Shown piece by piece: positions 24,389 through 35,900 of a stretch of 38,228 nucleotides of DNA (position 1 is its first letter; each line of letters starts with the position of its first letter). Position numbers and translations under genes: made by a program. This DNA is from Mycobacterium sp. 1245805.9 (GTDB lineage Bacteria; Actinomycetota; Actinomycetes; Mycobacteriales; Mycobacteriaceae), in the NCBI RefSeq assembly GCF_001672915.1, contig NZ_LZKR01000044.1, positions 1 to 38,228 of the forward strand, written 5' to 3'. The notes under the pieces are model-generated. The model was not told where the DNA came from. It was given only the letters and a program-made list of their open reading frames with translations, and ran no database searches.

Positions 24389-25990
24389 GTGACCGACAAC
24401 CTCACGCTGCTGGTCAACGGTCGGGTGCACAGCCCGACCCACCCCGACGCCACCGCCATGGCGGTCCGCGGTGACGTCATCGCCTGGCTGGGCAGCGACG
24501 ACGTCGGGCGCAGCCAGTTCCCGGGCGCCGACATCGAGGACCTGGACGGTGCCTTCGTGGCGCCGGGGTTCGTGGACAGCCACATCCACCTCACCGCGAC
24601 CGGCCTGACGCTCAGCGGCCTGAACCTGCAATCCGCCGCGTCGCGCGCCCACTGCCTGCAGATGGTCGCCGACTACGCGGCCGCTCACCCGGGCCGGCCG
24701 GTGTGGGGACACGGCTGGGACGAATCGGCGTGGCCCGAGAACGCGCCGCCGAGCACCGCCGAGCTGGACGGCGTCCTCGGTGACCGGCCCGCCTACCTGA
24801 CCCGCATCGACGTCCACTCCGCGCTGGCCTCCACGGCGCTGCGGCGTCGCGTCGCGGAGCTACCCGCGGCGGCCGGTTTCGACCCGGAGCGGCCGCTGGT
24901 CGGCGACGCCCATCACCTGGTCCGCGCCGTCGCCCGCGACCTGCTGACGCCCCAGCAGCTGGCCGAGGCCCGCACGGCCGCGCTGCGGGCCGCCGCCGCG
25001 GCCGGCATCGTCGCGGTGCACGAATGCGCGGGTCCCGAGATCGGCGGGCTCGACGACTGGCTGGGACTGCGTGACCTCGATGCCGGTGTCGAGATCGTCG
25101 GCTACTGGGGCCAGGCCGTCACCACGGCCGCCGAGGCGCGGGCGCTGCGGGACGAGACGGGCGCGCGCGGGCTGGCCGGTGACCTGTTCGTCGACGGGGC
25201 GCTCGGCTCGCGCACCGCCTGGCTGCACGAGCCCTACACCGACGCCCCGGACCGCGTCGGCACCTGCTACCTGGACCCCGACGCCGTCGAGGCCCATCTG
25301 CGGGCCTGCACCGAGGCGGGGGTGACGGCCGGGTTCCACGTCATCGGCGATGCCGCGGTCTCGGCCGCGGTCGCGGCGCTGGAACGGGTCGTCGCCGACC
25401 TCGGGGTGGCCGCGGTCGCCCGCTGCGGGCACCGCCTCGAGCACCTAGAAATGGTCACCGCCGACCAGGCCGCCAAGCTGGGCGCGTGGGGCGTCATCGC
25501 CAGCGTGCAGCCCAATTTCGATGCGCTGTGGGGTGGCGCCGACGGCATGTACGCCCGGCGGCTGGGCGCCGAACGAGGCAGCCGACTCAACCCGCTTGCG
25601 CTGTTAGCATCCCAAGGCGTGCCCCTCGCGCTCGGTTCCGACGCCCCCGTCACCGGCATCGACCCGTGGGCGAGCGTGCGGGCGGCGGTCAATCACCACA
25701 CCCCGGGCAGCGCGGTGTCGGCGCGGGCCGCGTTCGCGGCCGCCACCCGCGGCGGCTGGCGGGCGAGCGGCGCCCGCGACGGCCAGGCCGGAACCCTGGT
25801 GCCCGGCGCGCCCGCGTCCTACGCCGTGTGGGACGCCGGGGCCCTCGATGTCCGCGCGCCACGCGACGCCGTCCAGCGCTGGTCCACCGATCCCCGCTCC
25901 CGGGTGCCCGCGTTGCCGCGCCTGGGCCCCACCGACGTGCTGCCGCGCTGCCGCCGAACCGTGCATCGAGGCGCTGTCATCTATGGCTAG
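24389..25990 (+). CDS. Amidohydrolase (YtcJ-like metal-dependent hydrolase)
   Basis: The 533-residue protein has the amidohydrolase TIM-barrel signature: metal-binding HxH in FVDSHIHL (His65, His67), further ligand histidines in FHVIGDAAV and HRLEHLEMV, and the catalytic Asp in [22 protein letters not shown] is characteristic of the YtcJ/amidohydrolase-3 group. The substrate is unknown. Rv2052c holds this place in M. tuberculosis. Its stop overlaps the lnt start by 8 nt, implying coupling with lipoprotein and mannosyl-lipid synthesis for unknown reasons. Confidence 0.85.
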   Translation: MTDNLTLLVNGRVHSPTHPDATAMAVRGDVIAWLGSDDVGRSQFPGADIEDLDGAFVAPGFVDSHIHLTATGLTLSGLNLQSAASRAHCLQMVADYAAAHPGRPVWGHGWDESAWPENAPPSTAELDGVLGDRPAYLTRIDVHSALASTALRRRVAELPAAAGFDPERPLVGDAHHLVRAVARDLLTPQQLAEARTAALRAAAAAGIVAVHECAGPEIGGLDDWLGLRDLDAGVEIVGYWGQAVTTAAEARALRDETGARGLAGDLFVDGALGSRTAWLHEPYTDAPDRVGTCYLDPDAVEAHLRACTEAGVTAGFHVIGDAAVSAAVAALERVVADLGVAAVARCGHRLEHLEMVTADQAAKLGAWGVIASVQPNFDALWGGADGMYARRLGAERGSRLNPLALLASQGVPLALGSDAPVTGIDPWASVRAAVNHHTPGSAVSARAAFAAATRGGWRASGARDGQAGTLVPGAPASYAVWDAGALDVRAPRDAVQRWSTDPRSRVPALPRLGPTDVLPRCRRTVHRGAVIYG

Positions 25991-27947
25991 GGAGTGGTTC
26001 GGCGGCGACCTGACCCCCGACCAGGACCCCATCAGCGACGAGGCCGAATCGGAGCGGGATGAAGACGCCGCCGAGATCGACCGGACCACGACGCCCGACG
26101 AACCCGAAAGCGAACCCGAACCCGAACCGCCCGGCACTGCCGGCCCGGCCGCGCGACAGGGCACCGTGACCGCGCGGCTCGGCGCGGCGGTGATCGCACG
26201 GCTCCCCGGCGTCTGGGCCGCGCTGCGGCCCCGCCTGCCGCGACTGGCGCTTGCCATCGCGGGCGGCTTGCTGCTGTTCGCCAGCTTCCCCGCCGTGAAC
26301 TGGTGGTGGGCCGCCGTCGTCGCCGCCGCGCTGCTGGCCTGGGTGCTTCGGCATCCGGCCACGACACCGGCGGGCGGCCTCGGCTATGGGTTCCTGTTCG
26401 GGCTCGCCTTCTATGTGCCGCTGTTGCCGTGGATCAGCACCCTGGTGGGCGCCGTGCCCTGGCTGGTGCTGGCCGCCGTCTGCGCGCTGTTTCCCGCGCT
26501 GTTCGGCCTGTGCGCCGTCGTCGTGCGACGGCTGCCCGGCTGGCCGATCTGGTTTGCGCTGATGTGGGCGGCCCAGGAGTGGCTGAAGTCGATCTTCCCG
26601 TTCGGCGGCTTTCCCTGGGGCGTGGTCGCGTTCGGCCAGGCACAGGGCCCGTTGCTGCCGTTGGTCCAACTGGGCGGGGTGGCGCTGCTGTCCCTGGCGG
26701 TGGTCCTGGTGGGATTCAGCGCGACCGCGATCGCGCTGGAGATCGTCAAGTGGTGGAAGACCGGCCACCCGGACGGCGCAGCCGCCGCGACAGAGCCCGC
26801 GCCGCCGCCGGCCGTCGTGCTGCCGGGCGTCTGCATCTGCCTGGTGTTGTTCGCCGCCGTCATCATCTGGCCGCAGGTGCGGCACGCCGGGGCGGGAGCG
26901 GGCGGCGAACCCTCGGTCACGGTCGCCGCGGTGCAGGGCAACGTGCCGCGGCTGGGCCTGGACTTCAACGCGCAACGCCGGGCGGTGCTGGACAACCACG
27001 TCCGCGAGACCCAGCAGCTGGCCGAGGACGTGCGCGCGGGCCTCGCTCCGCAGCCGCAGTTCGTGATCTGGCCGGAGGACTCCTCGGACATCGACCCGCT
27101 GGCCAATCCCGACGCCGCCGAGCAGGTCGCGCGGGCCGTCGCGGCGATCGGCGCGCCGATACTGGTCGGCACGGTGCTCGACGTGCCCGGCCGCACGCCG
27201 GACAACGCGCAATACACCAACACGGTGATCGTGTGGAATCCGGTCACCGGGCCCGCCGACCGCCACGACAAGGAAATCGTGCAGCCGTTCGGCGAGTACC
27301 TGCCGATGCCGTGGCTGTTCAAGCACCTCTCCGGCTATGCCGACCGGGCCGGGCACATGGTTCCCGGCAAAAGCAGCGGCGTGGTGCACATCGCCGGGGT
27401 GCCGGTCGGGGTGTCCACGTGCTGGGAGGTCATCTTCGACCGGGCCCCGCGAAAGGCCGTGCTGAACGGCGCCCAACTGCTGGCGGTGCCCGCCAACAAC
27501 GCGACCTTCAACAAGACGATGAGCGAACAACAGCTGGCGTTCGCCAAGGTCCGCGCGGTGGAGCACGACCGCTACGTCGTGGTCGCCGGAACCACCGGGA
27601 TCAGCGCGGTGATCGCCCCGGACGGCGCCGAGCTGGTCCGCACCGACTTCTTCGAGCCCGCCTACCTGGACATGCAGGTGCGCCTCAAGACCAAGCTGAC
27701 CCCGGCGACCCGGTGGGGCCCGATCCTGCAGTGGGTTTTGGTCGCAGCGGCCGGAGCGGTCATTCTGGTCGGGATACGGCACAATGGATGGTTCGCGCGT
27801 CCGATTCTTCGGAGGTCCAGGCCTCGCGGTGAATCGGAACACGCCGGTACGCCCCCGGGCGAACCCCCGCCCGACGAGGGCGATGATGACAATCCGCCCG
27901 AGGATGGCGGCCTACCTGATTACGGGCGAGACAGAGGAGCTACATGA
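25983..27947 (+). CDS. lnt: Apolipoprotein N-acyltransferase
   Basis: The 654-residue membrane enzyme adds the third acyl chain to lipoproteins on the outer face of the membrane. An acidic N-terminal extension (residues 1-60) precedes about six hydrophobic segments between 85 and 300. The nitrilase-like domain follows with the Lnt triad Glu365 (WPEDSSD), Lys430 ([15 protein letters not shown]) and Cys480 (STCWEVIFD). One more hydrophobic segment near 582-600 precedes an acidic tail. It corresponds to the N-terminal half of the M. tuberculosis Ppm1 protein (Rv2051c), but here it is a separate gene whose TGA overlaps the ppm1 ATG by 4 nt. Confidence 0.93.
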   Translation: MAREWFGGDLTPDQDPISDEAESERDEDAAEIDRTTTPDEPESEPEPEPPGTAGPAARQGTVTARLGAAVIARLPGVWAALRPRLPRLALAIAGGLLLFASFPAVNWWWAAVVAAALLAWVLRHPATTPAGGLGYGFLFGLAFYVPLLPWISTLVGAVPWLVLAAVCALFPALFGLCAVVVRRLPGWPIWFALMWAAQEWLKSIFPFGGFPWGVVAFGQAQGPLLPLVQLGGVALLSLAVVLVGFSATAIALEIVKWWKTGHPDGAAAATEPAPPPAVVLPGVCICLVLFAAVIIWPQVRHAGAGAGGEPSVTVAAVQGNVPRLGLDFNAQRRAVLDNHVRETQQLAEDVRAGLAPQPQFVIWPEDSSDIDPLANPDAAEQVARAVAAIGAPILVGTVLDVPGRTPDNAQYTNTVIVWNPVTGPADRHDKEIVQPFGEYLPMPWLFKHLSGYADRAGHMVPGKSSGVVHIAGVPVGVSTCWEVIFDRAPRKAVLNGAQLLAVPANNATFNKTMSEQQLAFAKVRAVEHDRYVVVAGTTGISAVIAPDGAELVRTDFFEPAYLDMQVRLKTKLTPATRWGPILQWVLVAAAGAVILVGIRHNGWFARPILRRSRPRGESEHAGTPPGEPPPDEGDDDNPPEDGGLPDYGRDRGAT

Positions 27948-28738
27948 CCACCGGCCAGCCGGCGCCCCGGGTCCCGGGCAACCGTCCCAGCGAGCGTGTC
28001 CTGGTGATCATCCCGACGTTCAACGAGCGGGAGAACCTCCCGGTGATCCACCGGCGGTTGAAGGCGGCGTGCCCGAATGTCCACCTGCTTGTCGTCGACG
28101 ACAACAGCCCCGACGGCACCGGCCGGCTCGCCGACGAACTCGCGGCGGCCGACCCCGAGCACGTCCATGTGATGCACCGCACCGTCAAGGACGGCCTGGG
28201 CGCGGCCTACCTGGCGGGATTCGCCTGGGGTCTGAGCCGCGACTATTCGGTGCTCGTCGAGATGGACGCCGACGGCAGCCACGCGCCCGAACAGCTGCAC
28301 CTGCTGCTGGACGCGGTCGACGCCGGCGCCGATCTGGCGATCGGCTCGCGCTACGTCGAGGGCGGAGCGGTGCGCAACTGGCCGTGGCGGCGCTGGGCGC
28401 TGTCGTGGACAGCCAACACCTACGCGCGGGTCGCCCTCGGCGTCGGCGTGCATGACATCACCGCCGGCTACCGCGCCTACCGCCGCGAAGTCCTCGAGAC
28501 GATCGGCCTGGACGGCGTGGACTCCAAGGGCTATTGCTTCCAGATCGACTTGACCTGGCGCACGGTCTGCAACGGGTTCGTCATCGCCGAGGTGCCGATC
28601 ACCTTCACCGAGCGCGAACTCGGCGTCTCCAAGATGAGCGGATCGAACATCCGCGAGGCGCTGGTCAAAGTCACCCGGTGGGGCATCGAGGGGCGAACCA
28701 CGCGGCCCCGCGCGATCCGGGCCAACAACCGCGGTTAG
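27944..28738 (+). CDS. ppm1: Polyprenol monophosphomannose synthase
   Basis: The 264-residue GT2 enzyme makes polyprenyl-phosphate mannose from GDP-mannose, the donor for lipoarabinomannan, lipomannan and protein mannosylation. Family motifs are [12 protein letters not shown] at 21-32, [10 protein letters not shown] at 51-60 and the metal-binding [10 protein letters not shown] with Asp108 and Asp110. No membrane helix is evident, so it probably works at the membrane through contact with Lnt. The start overlaps lnt by 4 nt; the stop overlaps that of the convergent rbpA by 4 nt. Confidence 0.95.
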   Translation: MTTGQPAPRVPGNRPSERVLVIIPTFNERENLPVIHRRLKAACPNVHLLVVDDNSPDGTGRLADELAAADPEHVHVMHRTVKDGLGAAYLAGFAWGLSRDYSVLVEMDADGSHAPEQLHLLLDAVDAGADLAIGSRYVEGGAVRNWPWRRWALSWTANTYARVALGVGVHDITAGYRAYRREVLETIGLDGVDSKGYCFQIDLTWRTVCNGFVIAEVPITFTERELGVSKMSGSNIREALVKVTRWGIEGRTTRPRAIRANNRG

Positions 28739-29070
28739 CCGCGGCGACGGGACCGGATCAGCTCGAGGCGCTCCTTGAGCAGCTCTTCGAGCTCCTCGAC
28801 CGAGCGGCGCTCCAACAGCATGTCCCAGTGCGTGCGCGGCGGCTTGACCTTCTTCGGCTCGGGCAGGTCGCCCTCGATGAGGGTGCCCTCCATGCCGTTG
28901 CGGCACAGCCAGGTGCCGGGAATGTCGGCGTCGTCGGCGAAGGGAACCTCGAACTCCTCGCCGTTCTCGGTGCGGTACCGCGCGATCTGACGCGGCGCGA
29001 GGTCGTGGTTGCGGTCGGTCTCGTAGCTCACGGCTCCAAGGCGACTGCCTCTCAGGACGCGATCGGCCAT
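28735..29070 (-). CDS. rbpA: RNA polymerase-binding protein RbpA
   Basis: The 111-residue protein is the actinobacterial activator that binds RNA polymerase and group 1/2 sigma factors and stabilises the open complex. The core domain ([33 protein letters not shown]) and the C-terminal sigma-interaction helix ([23 protein letters not shown]) are complete. Length equals that of M. tuberculosis Rv2050. The start is set by AAGGAG 8 nt upstream. Confidence 0.97.
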   Translation of the reverse strand: MADRVLRGSRLGAVSYETDRNHDLAPRQIARYRTENGEEFEVPFADDADIPGTWLCRNGMEGTLIEGDLPEPKKVKPPRTHWDMLLERRSVEELEELLKERLELIRSRRRG

Positions 29071-29078
29071 GGCTGCTA

Positions 29079-29084
29079 CTCCTT
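29079..29084 (-). promoter_or_regulatory. Strong ribosome binding site of rbpA (AAGGAG)
   Basis: AAGGAG on the minus strand is 8 nt from the ATG at 29070, one of the strongest sites in the window, in keeping with an abundant transcription factor. Confidence 0.75.
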
Positions 29085-29122
29085 ATAGATCCTGTGGGCT
29101 GTGGTGCAAATTCCGTTTAGCA

Positions 29123-29149
29123 AACGTAACGACGGCCCGCGTAGTTCCC
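29123..29149 (-). promoter_or_regulatory. Candidate ECF (SigE/SigH-type) promoter of rbpA
   Basis: On the minus strand GGGAAC (29149-29144) is followed after 17 nt by CGTT (29126-29123), close to the mycobacterial stress sigma consensus GGAAC...CGTT. RbpA homologues are stress-induced in actinomycetes, including by ECF factors. The leader would be about 45 nt. A chance match is possible. Confidence 0.4.
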
Positions 29150-29212
29150 AGGCCGACACGCGGCATACGCGACGCGACCTTCAATGATACGGGATTGCCG
29201 ACTAAGGCCGAC

Positions 29213-29218
29213 TATCCT
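29213..29218 (+). promoter_or_regulatory. Possible -10 box (TATCCT) of the small zinc-finger gene
   Basis: TATCCT lies 8 nt before GTG 29227, one base further than the ideal leaderless spacing. Confidence 0.4.
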
Positions 29219-29226
29219 CGGCAGGC

Positions 29227-29577
29227 GTGACCCGCCGCGCCCGCCCCCACCCGTGCCGGTGGTGCGGTCGAGACGTGACCGACGCCGGGATGGGCCGTCG
29301 CCGCCAGTACTGCCGGCAGTCCTGCCGGCAACGCGCCTACGAGCAACGGGCCTTGCTGAATCGGGGCGATGCTGGAGCCGTGCCCGCCGATGCGGTGGTG
29401 CTGTCCGCCGAGGACGCTGCCGACCTCTCGGATCGCGTCTACCAGGTGCGATGCGCGGCGGAGGACGTCGCCACCGCGCTCGACGAGGGGGCCGCGACGG
29501 CCGAGTTACGCGAGCTGTGCGACGTGCTGATCCGGGCCGCCCGCGCCGCCGACGGTTGGCGCCGGGTGGGCGTCTAA
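29227..29577 (+). CDS. Small zinc-finger protein (Rv2049c-type, unknown function)
   Basis: The 116-residue protein begins with a basic segment carrying two cysteine pairs, CRWCGR near 10-15 and YCRQSCRQRAYEQR near 35-48, a treble-clef-like zinc site. The rest is helical and acidic. It lies divergent to rbpA and upstream of pks12 on the same strand, the position of Rv2049c in M. tuberculosis, which as I recall is annotated shorter. A nucleic-acid-binding role is plausible but unproven. Confidence 0.7.
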   Translation: MTRRARPHPCRWCGRDVTDAGMGRRRQYCRQSCRQRAYEQRALLNRGDAGAVPADAVVLSAEDAADLSDRVYQVRCAAEDVATALDEGAATAELRELCDVLIRAARAADGWRRVGV

Positions 29578-29903
29578 CTCCGCCTTGACCACCACCGATG
29601 GGTTGCCGAGTACAGTCGCGCCATGGGCGGCGGGCCATTTTCATTCGGGTTTAGAGGTCGGCGCCGTTCCTCTTTTAGCAGCCGGGAGTATCGGACGTTT
29701 TGAAATCCTGCCGGAGTTGGCCATACTCACGAGCGACATTCTTGGGTCGGAGAGCAGCACGAAGCTTGTCGGCGCTGGTCGAAAAATCCACGAGACCGAT
29801 TCGTGCAGCAACTTCTGTGACTCGGCAAGGGCGCTCGGCACACGCCGCATCCGGCGGTTACCAGACGGCCCACCTGCCAGGTGAGGGTTAGGCGAGGTTA
29901 GTG
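29578..29903 (+). other. pks12 upstream region
   Basis: This 326-bp gap is clearly less GC-rich than its surroundings and should hold the pks12 promoter and leader. A 99-codon frame (29585-29884) has no recognisable domain and no ribosome site. I could not place a convincing -10 box. GAGG at 29894-29897 is the ribosome site for ATG 29904, spaced 6 nt. Confidence 0.5.
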
Positions 29904-32900
29904 ATGGATCAACTCCAGCATGCGACCGAAGCGCTGCGCAAAGCGCTGGTCCAGGTGGAACGCCTGAAGCGCACCAACCGTGCGCTGCTGGAGCGGTCAA
30001 GCGAGCCGATCGCCATCGTCGGGATGTCGTGCCGCTTCCCCGGCGGGGTCGAGACCCCGGAGGACCTGTGGCAGATGGTCGCCGACGGTCGCGACGTGAT
30101 CACGGACTTTCCGACCGACCGCGGCTGGGACGTGGCGGCGTTGTTCGACCCCGATCCCGACGCGCGCCACAAGACGTACGCCCGCACCGGTGGCTTCGTG
30201 GACGGTGTCGCGGACTTCGACGCCGCGTTCTTCGGCATCGCGCCCAGCGAGGCGCTGGCGATGGATCCCCAGCATCGGATGTTGCTAGAGCTGTCCTGGG
30301 AGGCGTTGGAGCGGGCCGGGCTCGATCCCGGCGGGCTGCGCGGCAGCGCCACCGGCGTCTTCGCCGGCCTCATCGTGCAGGGCTACGGCATGTTGGCCGA
30401 GGAGATCGAGGGCTACCGGCTCACCGGCATGACCTCCAGCGTCGCCTCCGGCCGGGTGTCGTATGTGCTTGGGCTGGAGGGCCCGGCGGTGTCGGTGGAC
30501 ACGGCGTGCTCGTCGTCGCTGGTGGCCCTGCACATGGCGGTGCAGTCGCTGCGAACGGGCGAGTGCGACCTGGCCCTGGCCGGCGGCGCCACCGTCAACG
30601 CCACGCCCACGGTCTTCGTCGAATTCAGCCGGCACCGCGGGCTGGCGCCGGACGGCCGCTGCAAGGCCTACGCGGGCGCCGCCGACGGCGTCGGCTGGTC
30701 CGAGGGCGGGGCCATGCTGGTCGTCGAGCGGTTGTCGGACGCGCGACGGCTGGGGCATCCGGTGTTGGCGGTGGTGCGCGGTTCGGCCGTCAATCAGGAC
30801 GGCGCCTCGAACGGGCTGACCGCGCCCAACGGCCCGTCGCAGCAGCGGGTGGTGCGCGCCGCGCTGGCCAACGCCGGGCTTTCGGCCGCCGACGTCGACG
30901 TCGTCGAGGGCCACGGCACCGGGACCACGCTGGGCGATCCGATCGAGGCGCAGGCGCTGTTGGCGACCTACGGCCAGGACCGCGACGCGCCGCTGTGGCT
31001 GGGATCGATCAAGTCGAACATGGGTCACACGCAGGCCGGCGCCGGTGTCGCCGGGGTGATCAAGATGGTGCAGGCGATGCGCCACGAGACCCTCCCGGCA
31101 ACCCTGCACGTCGACGTGCCCAGCCCGCACGTCGATTGGTCGGCGGGCTCGGTGTCTCTGCTCACCGAGGCCCAACCGTGGCCGGCGAGCCGCGCGCGCC
31201 GCGCGGGCGTGTCGTCGTTCGGGATCAGCGGCACGAACGCGCACGTGATCGTGGAGGCGGTGCCCGAGGCCGATCCGCGGGAGGCCCGCCCGACACCGGC
31301 CGTGGTGCCGTGGGTGCTCTCGGCGAAGTCCGCAAAGGCGTTGCAACTACAGGCCACTCGGTTGGCTCAGCATCTCGGTGCGCATCCAGAGCTCGACGTT
31401 GCCGACGTCGGCTGGTCGCTGGCCGGCCGCTCGGCGTTCGAGCATCGCGCGGTCATCGTGGGCGGTGACCGGGACCGGTTGCTGGCCGGGCTGGACGAGC
31501 TGGCGGCAGACGAACCCGCATCGGTGATCCGGGGAACCGCCGCCCCGGCGGGCAAGACCGTCTTCGTCTTCCCCGGCCAGGGCTCCCAATGGCTGGGCAT
31601 GGGCCTCGAATTGCTGGACGCCGCACCGGTATTCGCGCAACAGATCCAGGCCTGCGAGGAGGCCTTCGCCGAGTTCGTCGACTGGTCGCTGACCGACGTT
31701 CTGCGCGGCGCCCCCGACGCCCCGGGCTTGGACCGGGTAGACGTGGTACAGCCGGTGCTGTTTGCGGTGATGGTGTCGCTGGCCGAGCTGTGGAAGTCGG
31801 TGGGGGTCAGTCCCGACGCGGTGATCGGGCACTCGCAGGGCGAGATCGCCGCGGCGTACGTCGCCGGCGCGCTGTCGCTGACCGACGCCGCGCGGGTGGT
31901 CGCGTTGCGCAGCAAGCTGCTGAGGTCGCTGGCCGGCCCCGGCGGCATGCTGTCCATCGCATGCAGCACCGAGCGCGCCCGGGAGCTGTTGGCGCCCTAC
32001 GGAAATCGCGTCAGCATCGCCGCCGTCAACGGCCGGTCGGCGGTCGTGGTATCCGGCGACGGGGCCGCGCTGGACGAACTCGCCGGGTTCTGCGCCGACC
32101 TGGAGCTGCGCACCCGGCGGATCGACGTCGACTATGCGTCGCATTCGGTCGAGGTCGAGGCGATCCGAAGCGAGCTCGCCGAGGTGTTGGCCGGCATCGA
32201 GCCGCGGTCCTCGCGCACGGCGTTTTTCTCGACCGTGACCGGAAACCGGTTGGACACCGCGGGATTGGACGCCGACTACTGGTATCGCAACATCCGGCAG
32301 ACCGTCCAGTTCGACCAGGCCGTGCGCAGCGCGTGCGAACACGGATTCCGGACGTTCATCGAATCCAGTCCGCACCCCGCGTTGATCGCCGGTATCGAAG
32401 ACACCGCCAACAGCTGCTTGGCGGGCGACAGCCCCCAAATCAGTGAGGCGATCGTCGTTCCCACGCTGGGCCGCGATGACGGCGGGCTCGAGAGGTTCCT
32501 GACCTCGGCCGCCACCGCGTTCGTCGCGGGAGTGAGCGTGGACTGGCGCGGGGCGCTGGACGGGGCGGGCTTCGTGGAGCTGCCGACCTACGCCTTTGAC
32601 CGCCGCCGGTTTTGGCTTTCCGGCGAAGGGGTCGCGGCCGACGCCACGGGCTTGGGCCTGGGAACCAGCGAGCACCCGCTGCTGAGCGCTGTCGTGGAGC
32701 TGCCGTCCTCCGGCGGCGTGCTGCTGACGGGCCGGTTGTCGGCCAGCCTGCAGGGGTGGCTGGCCGATCACGCGGTGTCCGGGGTGGCCGTGTTCCCCGG
32801 AGCGGGGTTCGTCGAGTTGGCGATCCGCGCCGGTGACGAAGTCGGTTGCTCGACGGTCGACGAAATGACGCTGCAGGCGCCATTGATGTTGCCCGCCAGG

Positions 32901-35900
32901 GATTCCGGGTCGAGCTCGGTCGCCGTGCAAGTCGTGGTGGGGGCCGAGGACGAGAGCGGCCGGCGCGGCGTGTCGATCTTCTCGCGCCACGACGCCGGCT
33001 CCGGCTGGGTGTGCCACGCCGAGGGCACGCTCGGCAAAGGGTCGGTCGAGCCCGCCGCGGACCTGTCGGTCTGGCCGCCGGCCGGCGCCGCCGCCGCCGA
33101 CCCGGCCGACGGCTACGAACGCTTGGCGGCGCGCGGTTACGGTTACGGCCCCGCGTTCCAGGGCCTGACCGCGGCGTGGGTCCGCGGCGACGAGGTGTTC
33201 GCCGAGGTGCGGCTGCCCGACGCCGCCGGGGGCGTCAACGGGTTCGGTGTGCACCCCGCGTTGCTGGACGCGGCGATGCACGCGCTGGTGATGGGACATC
33301 AAATCGCCGGCGGGACTGACGAAGTCGTGTTGCCGTTCTCCTGGGAGGGTATGTCGCTGCACGCGGCGGGCGCGTCGGCGGTGCGCGCGCGCATCGCGCC
33401 GGCCGGTACGTCGGCGTCCAACGCGGTTTCCATCGAGCTCGCCGACGGGCTCGGGTTGCCGGTGCTGTCGGTGCGGGCGATGGCGGCCCGCCCGGTCAGC
33501 GAGCAGCAGCTGCGCGCGGCGGTCTCCGGCGCGGGCCCCGACCGGCTCTTCGAGGTGAACTGGGCGCCGTCGACGGCGACGACCGCCGACGCCGAGCCCC
33601 CTGCCTACGAGGTCTTCGAATCCCTTGCCGCCGAGCACGACCCGGCCACGCGGACCCATGAGCGCACGCACCAGGCGCTGGCGGCCGTGCAGTCGTGGTT
33701 GTCCGAGCATGATTCCGGCGTGCTGGTGGTGGCCACCCGCGGTGCGATGGCATTGCCGGGGGAGGACGTCACCGACTTGGCCGGCGCCGCGGTGTGGGGG
33801 CTGGCACGGTCGGCGCAGACCGAGCACCCCGGCCGGATCGTCCTCGTGGACACCGATGTGCCGCTGGATGATCGGGCGATCGCCGCCGTCCTCGCGCTCG
33901 GCGAGCCGCAGGTGTTGCTGCGCGGCGGCACGTATTACCACCCGCGGGTGCAGGGCAGCCGCGCGGTGGACGGTCTCCTGACGCCTCCGACCGAGGGGCC
34001 GTGGCGGCTGGGCATCAGCAGCGCGGGCACGTTCGAGAACCTGCGCCTGGAGCCGGTGCCCGACGCCGAGGCGCCGCTGCAGCCCGGGCAGGTGCGGGTG
34101 GCCCTGCGCGCGATCGCCGCGAACTTCCGCGACGTGATGATCACCCTGGGCATGTTCACCCACGACGCGCTGCTCGGCGGCGAAGGCGCCGGCGTGGTGG
34201 TCGAAGTCGGGCCTGGGGTCACCGAGTTCGCGGTCGGCGATTCGGTGTACGGCTTCTTCCCCGACGGCAGCGGCACGCTGGTCGCCGGCGACGTCCGCCT
34301 GCTGGTGCACAAGCCCGAAGACTGGACCTACCCCGAAGCCGCCGCCATCTCCGCCGTTTTCACCACCGCCTACATGGCATTCATCCACCTGGCCGACGCC
34401 CAACCGGGACAGCGCGTGCTGGTGCACGCGGCGGCCGGCGGCGTCGGGATGGCCGCCGTCCGGCTGGCCCGGCATCTGGGCCTGGAAGTGTTCGGGACGG
34501 CCAGCCGCGGCAAGTGGGACACCCTGCGGGCCATGGGCTTTGACGACGACCACATCGCGGACTCCCGCAGCCTGGATTTCGAGGAGAAGTTCCGGGCGGG
34601 CACTGGCGGGGCCGGGATGGACATCGTGCTGGACTCGCTGGCCGGCGAATTCGTCGACGCCTCGCTGCGGCTGGTCGCGCCCGGTGGCGTGTTCCTGGAG
34701 ATGGGCAAGACCGACATCCGCGACCCCGACGCCGTCGCCCAGGAATATCCGGGCGTGCGCTATCGCGCCTTCGACCTCTTCGAGCCGGGCCGCCCCCGGA
34801 TGCATCAGTGGATGCTGGAGCTCGCCGGGCTGTTCGATGCCGGGGTGCTGAAGCCGTTGCCGGTAACGACGTTTGACGTGCGGCGCGCGCGCACCGCGTT
34901 GCGCTACCTGAGCCAGGCCCGCCACGTCGGCAAGGTCGTCATGACGATGCCTTTTGGGCCTGGTGCCGGGCTGGCTCACGGCACGGTGCTGATCACCGGC
35001 GGCACCGGCATGGCGGGTGCGACGCTGGCCCGCCACCTGGTGGCGCACCACGGCGTCCGGGACCTGGCACTGCTGAGCCGCCGCGGACCCGACGCACCGG
35101 GTGCGGCCGAACTCGTCGCCGAGTTGGAGGCCGCGGGTGCCCGGGTCCGGGTCGTCGCATGCGACGCCGCCGACCGGACCGCGCTGGCGGCGCTAATCGC
35201 CGCGGTGCCAAAGCTTTCGGCCGTCATCCACGCGGCCGGCGTGCTCGACGACGCGATGGTCACCTCGCTGACGCCCGAACGCGTCGACGCGGTGTTGCGG
35301 GCCAAGGTGGATGCGGCGTGGAACCTGCACGAACTGACCCGAGACCTGGACCTGTCGGCGTTCGTGATGTTCTCCTCGATGGCCGGGCTGGTGGGCTCGT
35401 CGGGCCAGGGCAACTACGCGGCGGCCAACTCGTTCCTGGACGGGTTGGCCGCGCATCGGCGCGCCAACGGGCTGCCGGCGATATCGCTGGCGTGGGGGCT
35501 GTGGGATCAGGCCAGCGCGATGACCGGTGGGCTCGCCGAGGCCGACCGCGCCCGGCTGGGCCGCGACGGAATCCTGGCCTTGTCGTCGGCCGAGGCGATG
35601 GAGTTGTTCGACACCGCGCTGATCGTCGACGAACCGTTCATGGCGCCCGCCCGCATCGATCTCGGCGCGCTGCGCGCCCACGCCCTCGCGGTGCCACCGA
35701 TGTTCAGCGACCTCGTCAACGCGCCGGTGCGCCGCCGAGTCGACGACTCGCTCGCCGCCGCGAAATCGAAATCGGCTCTGGCGCATCGCCTGCAAGGCCT
35801 GCCCGAGGCCGAGCAGCAGGCGGTGCTGCTGGACCTGGTGCGCTCGCACATCGCGACGGTGCTGGGCAACACCACCGCCGAGGCGATCGACCCGGACAAG

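Noticed and set aside
29585..29884. 99-codon frame upstream of pks12
   Set aside because: Weak start, no ribosome site, no domain; the region is better explained as the pks12 leader.
31347..35051. 1234-codon open frame on the minus strand
   Set aside because: It is antisense to intact AT, DH and ER domains of pks12 and rich in Arg, His and Gly, as expected for the complement of a high-GC gene; no domain is seen.
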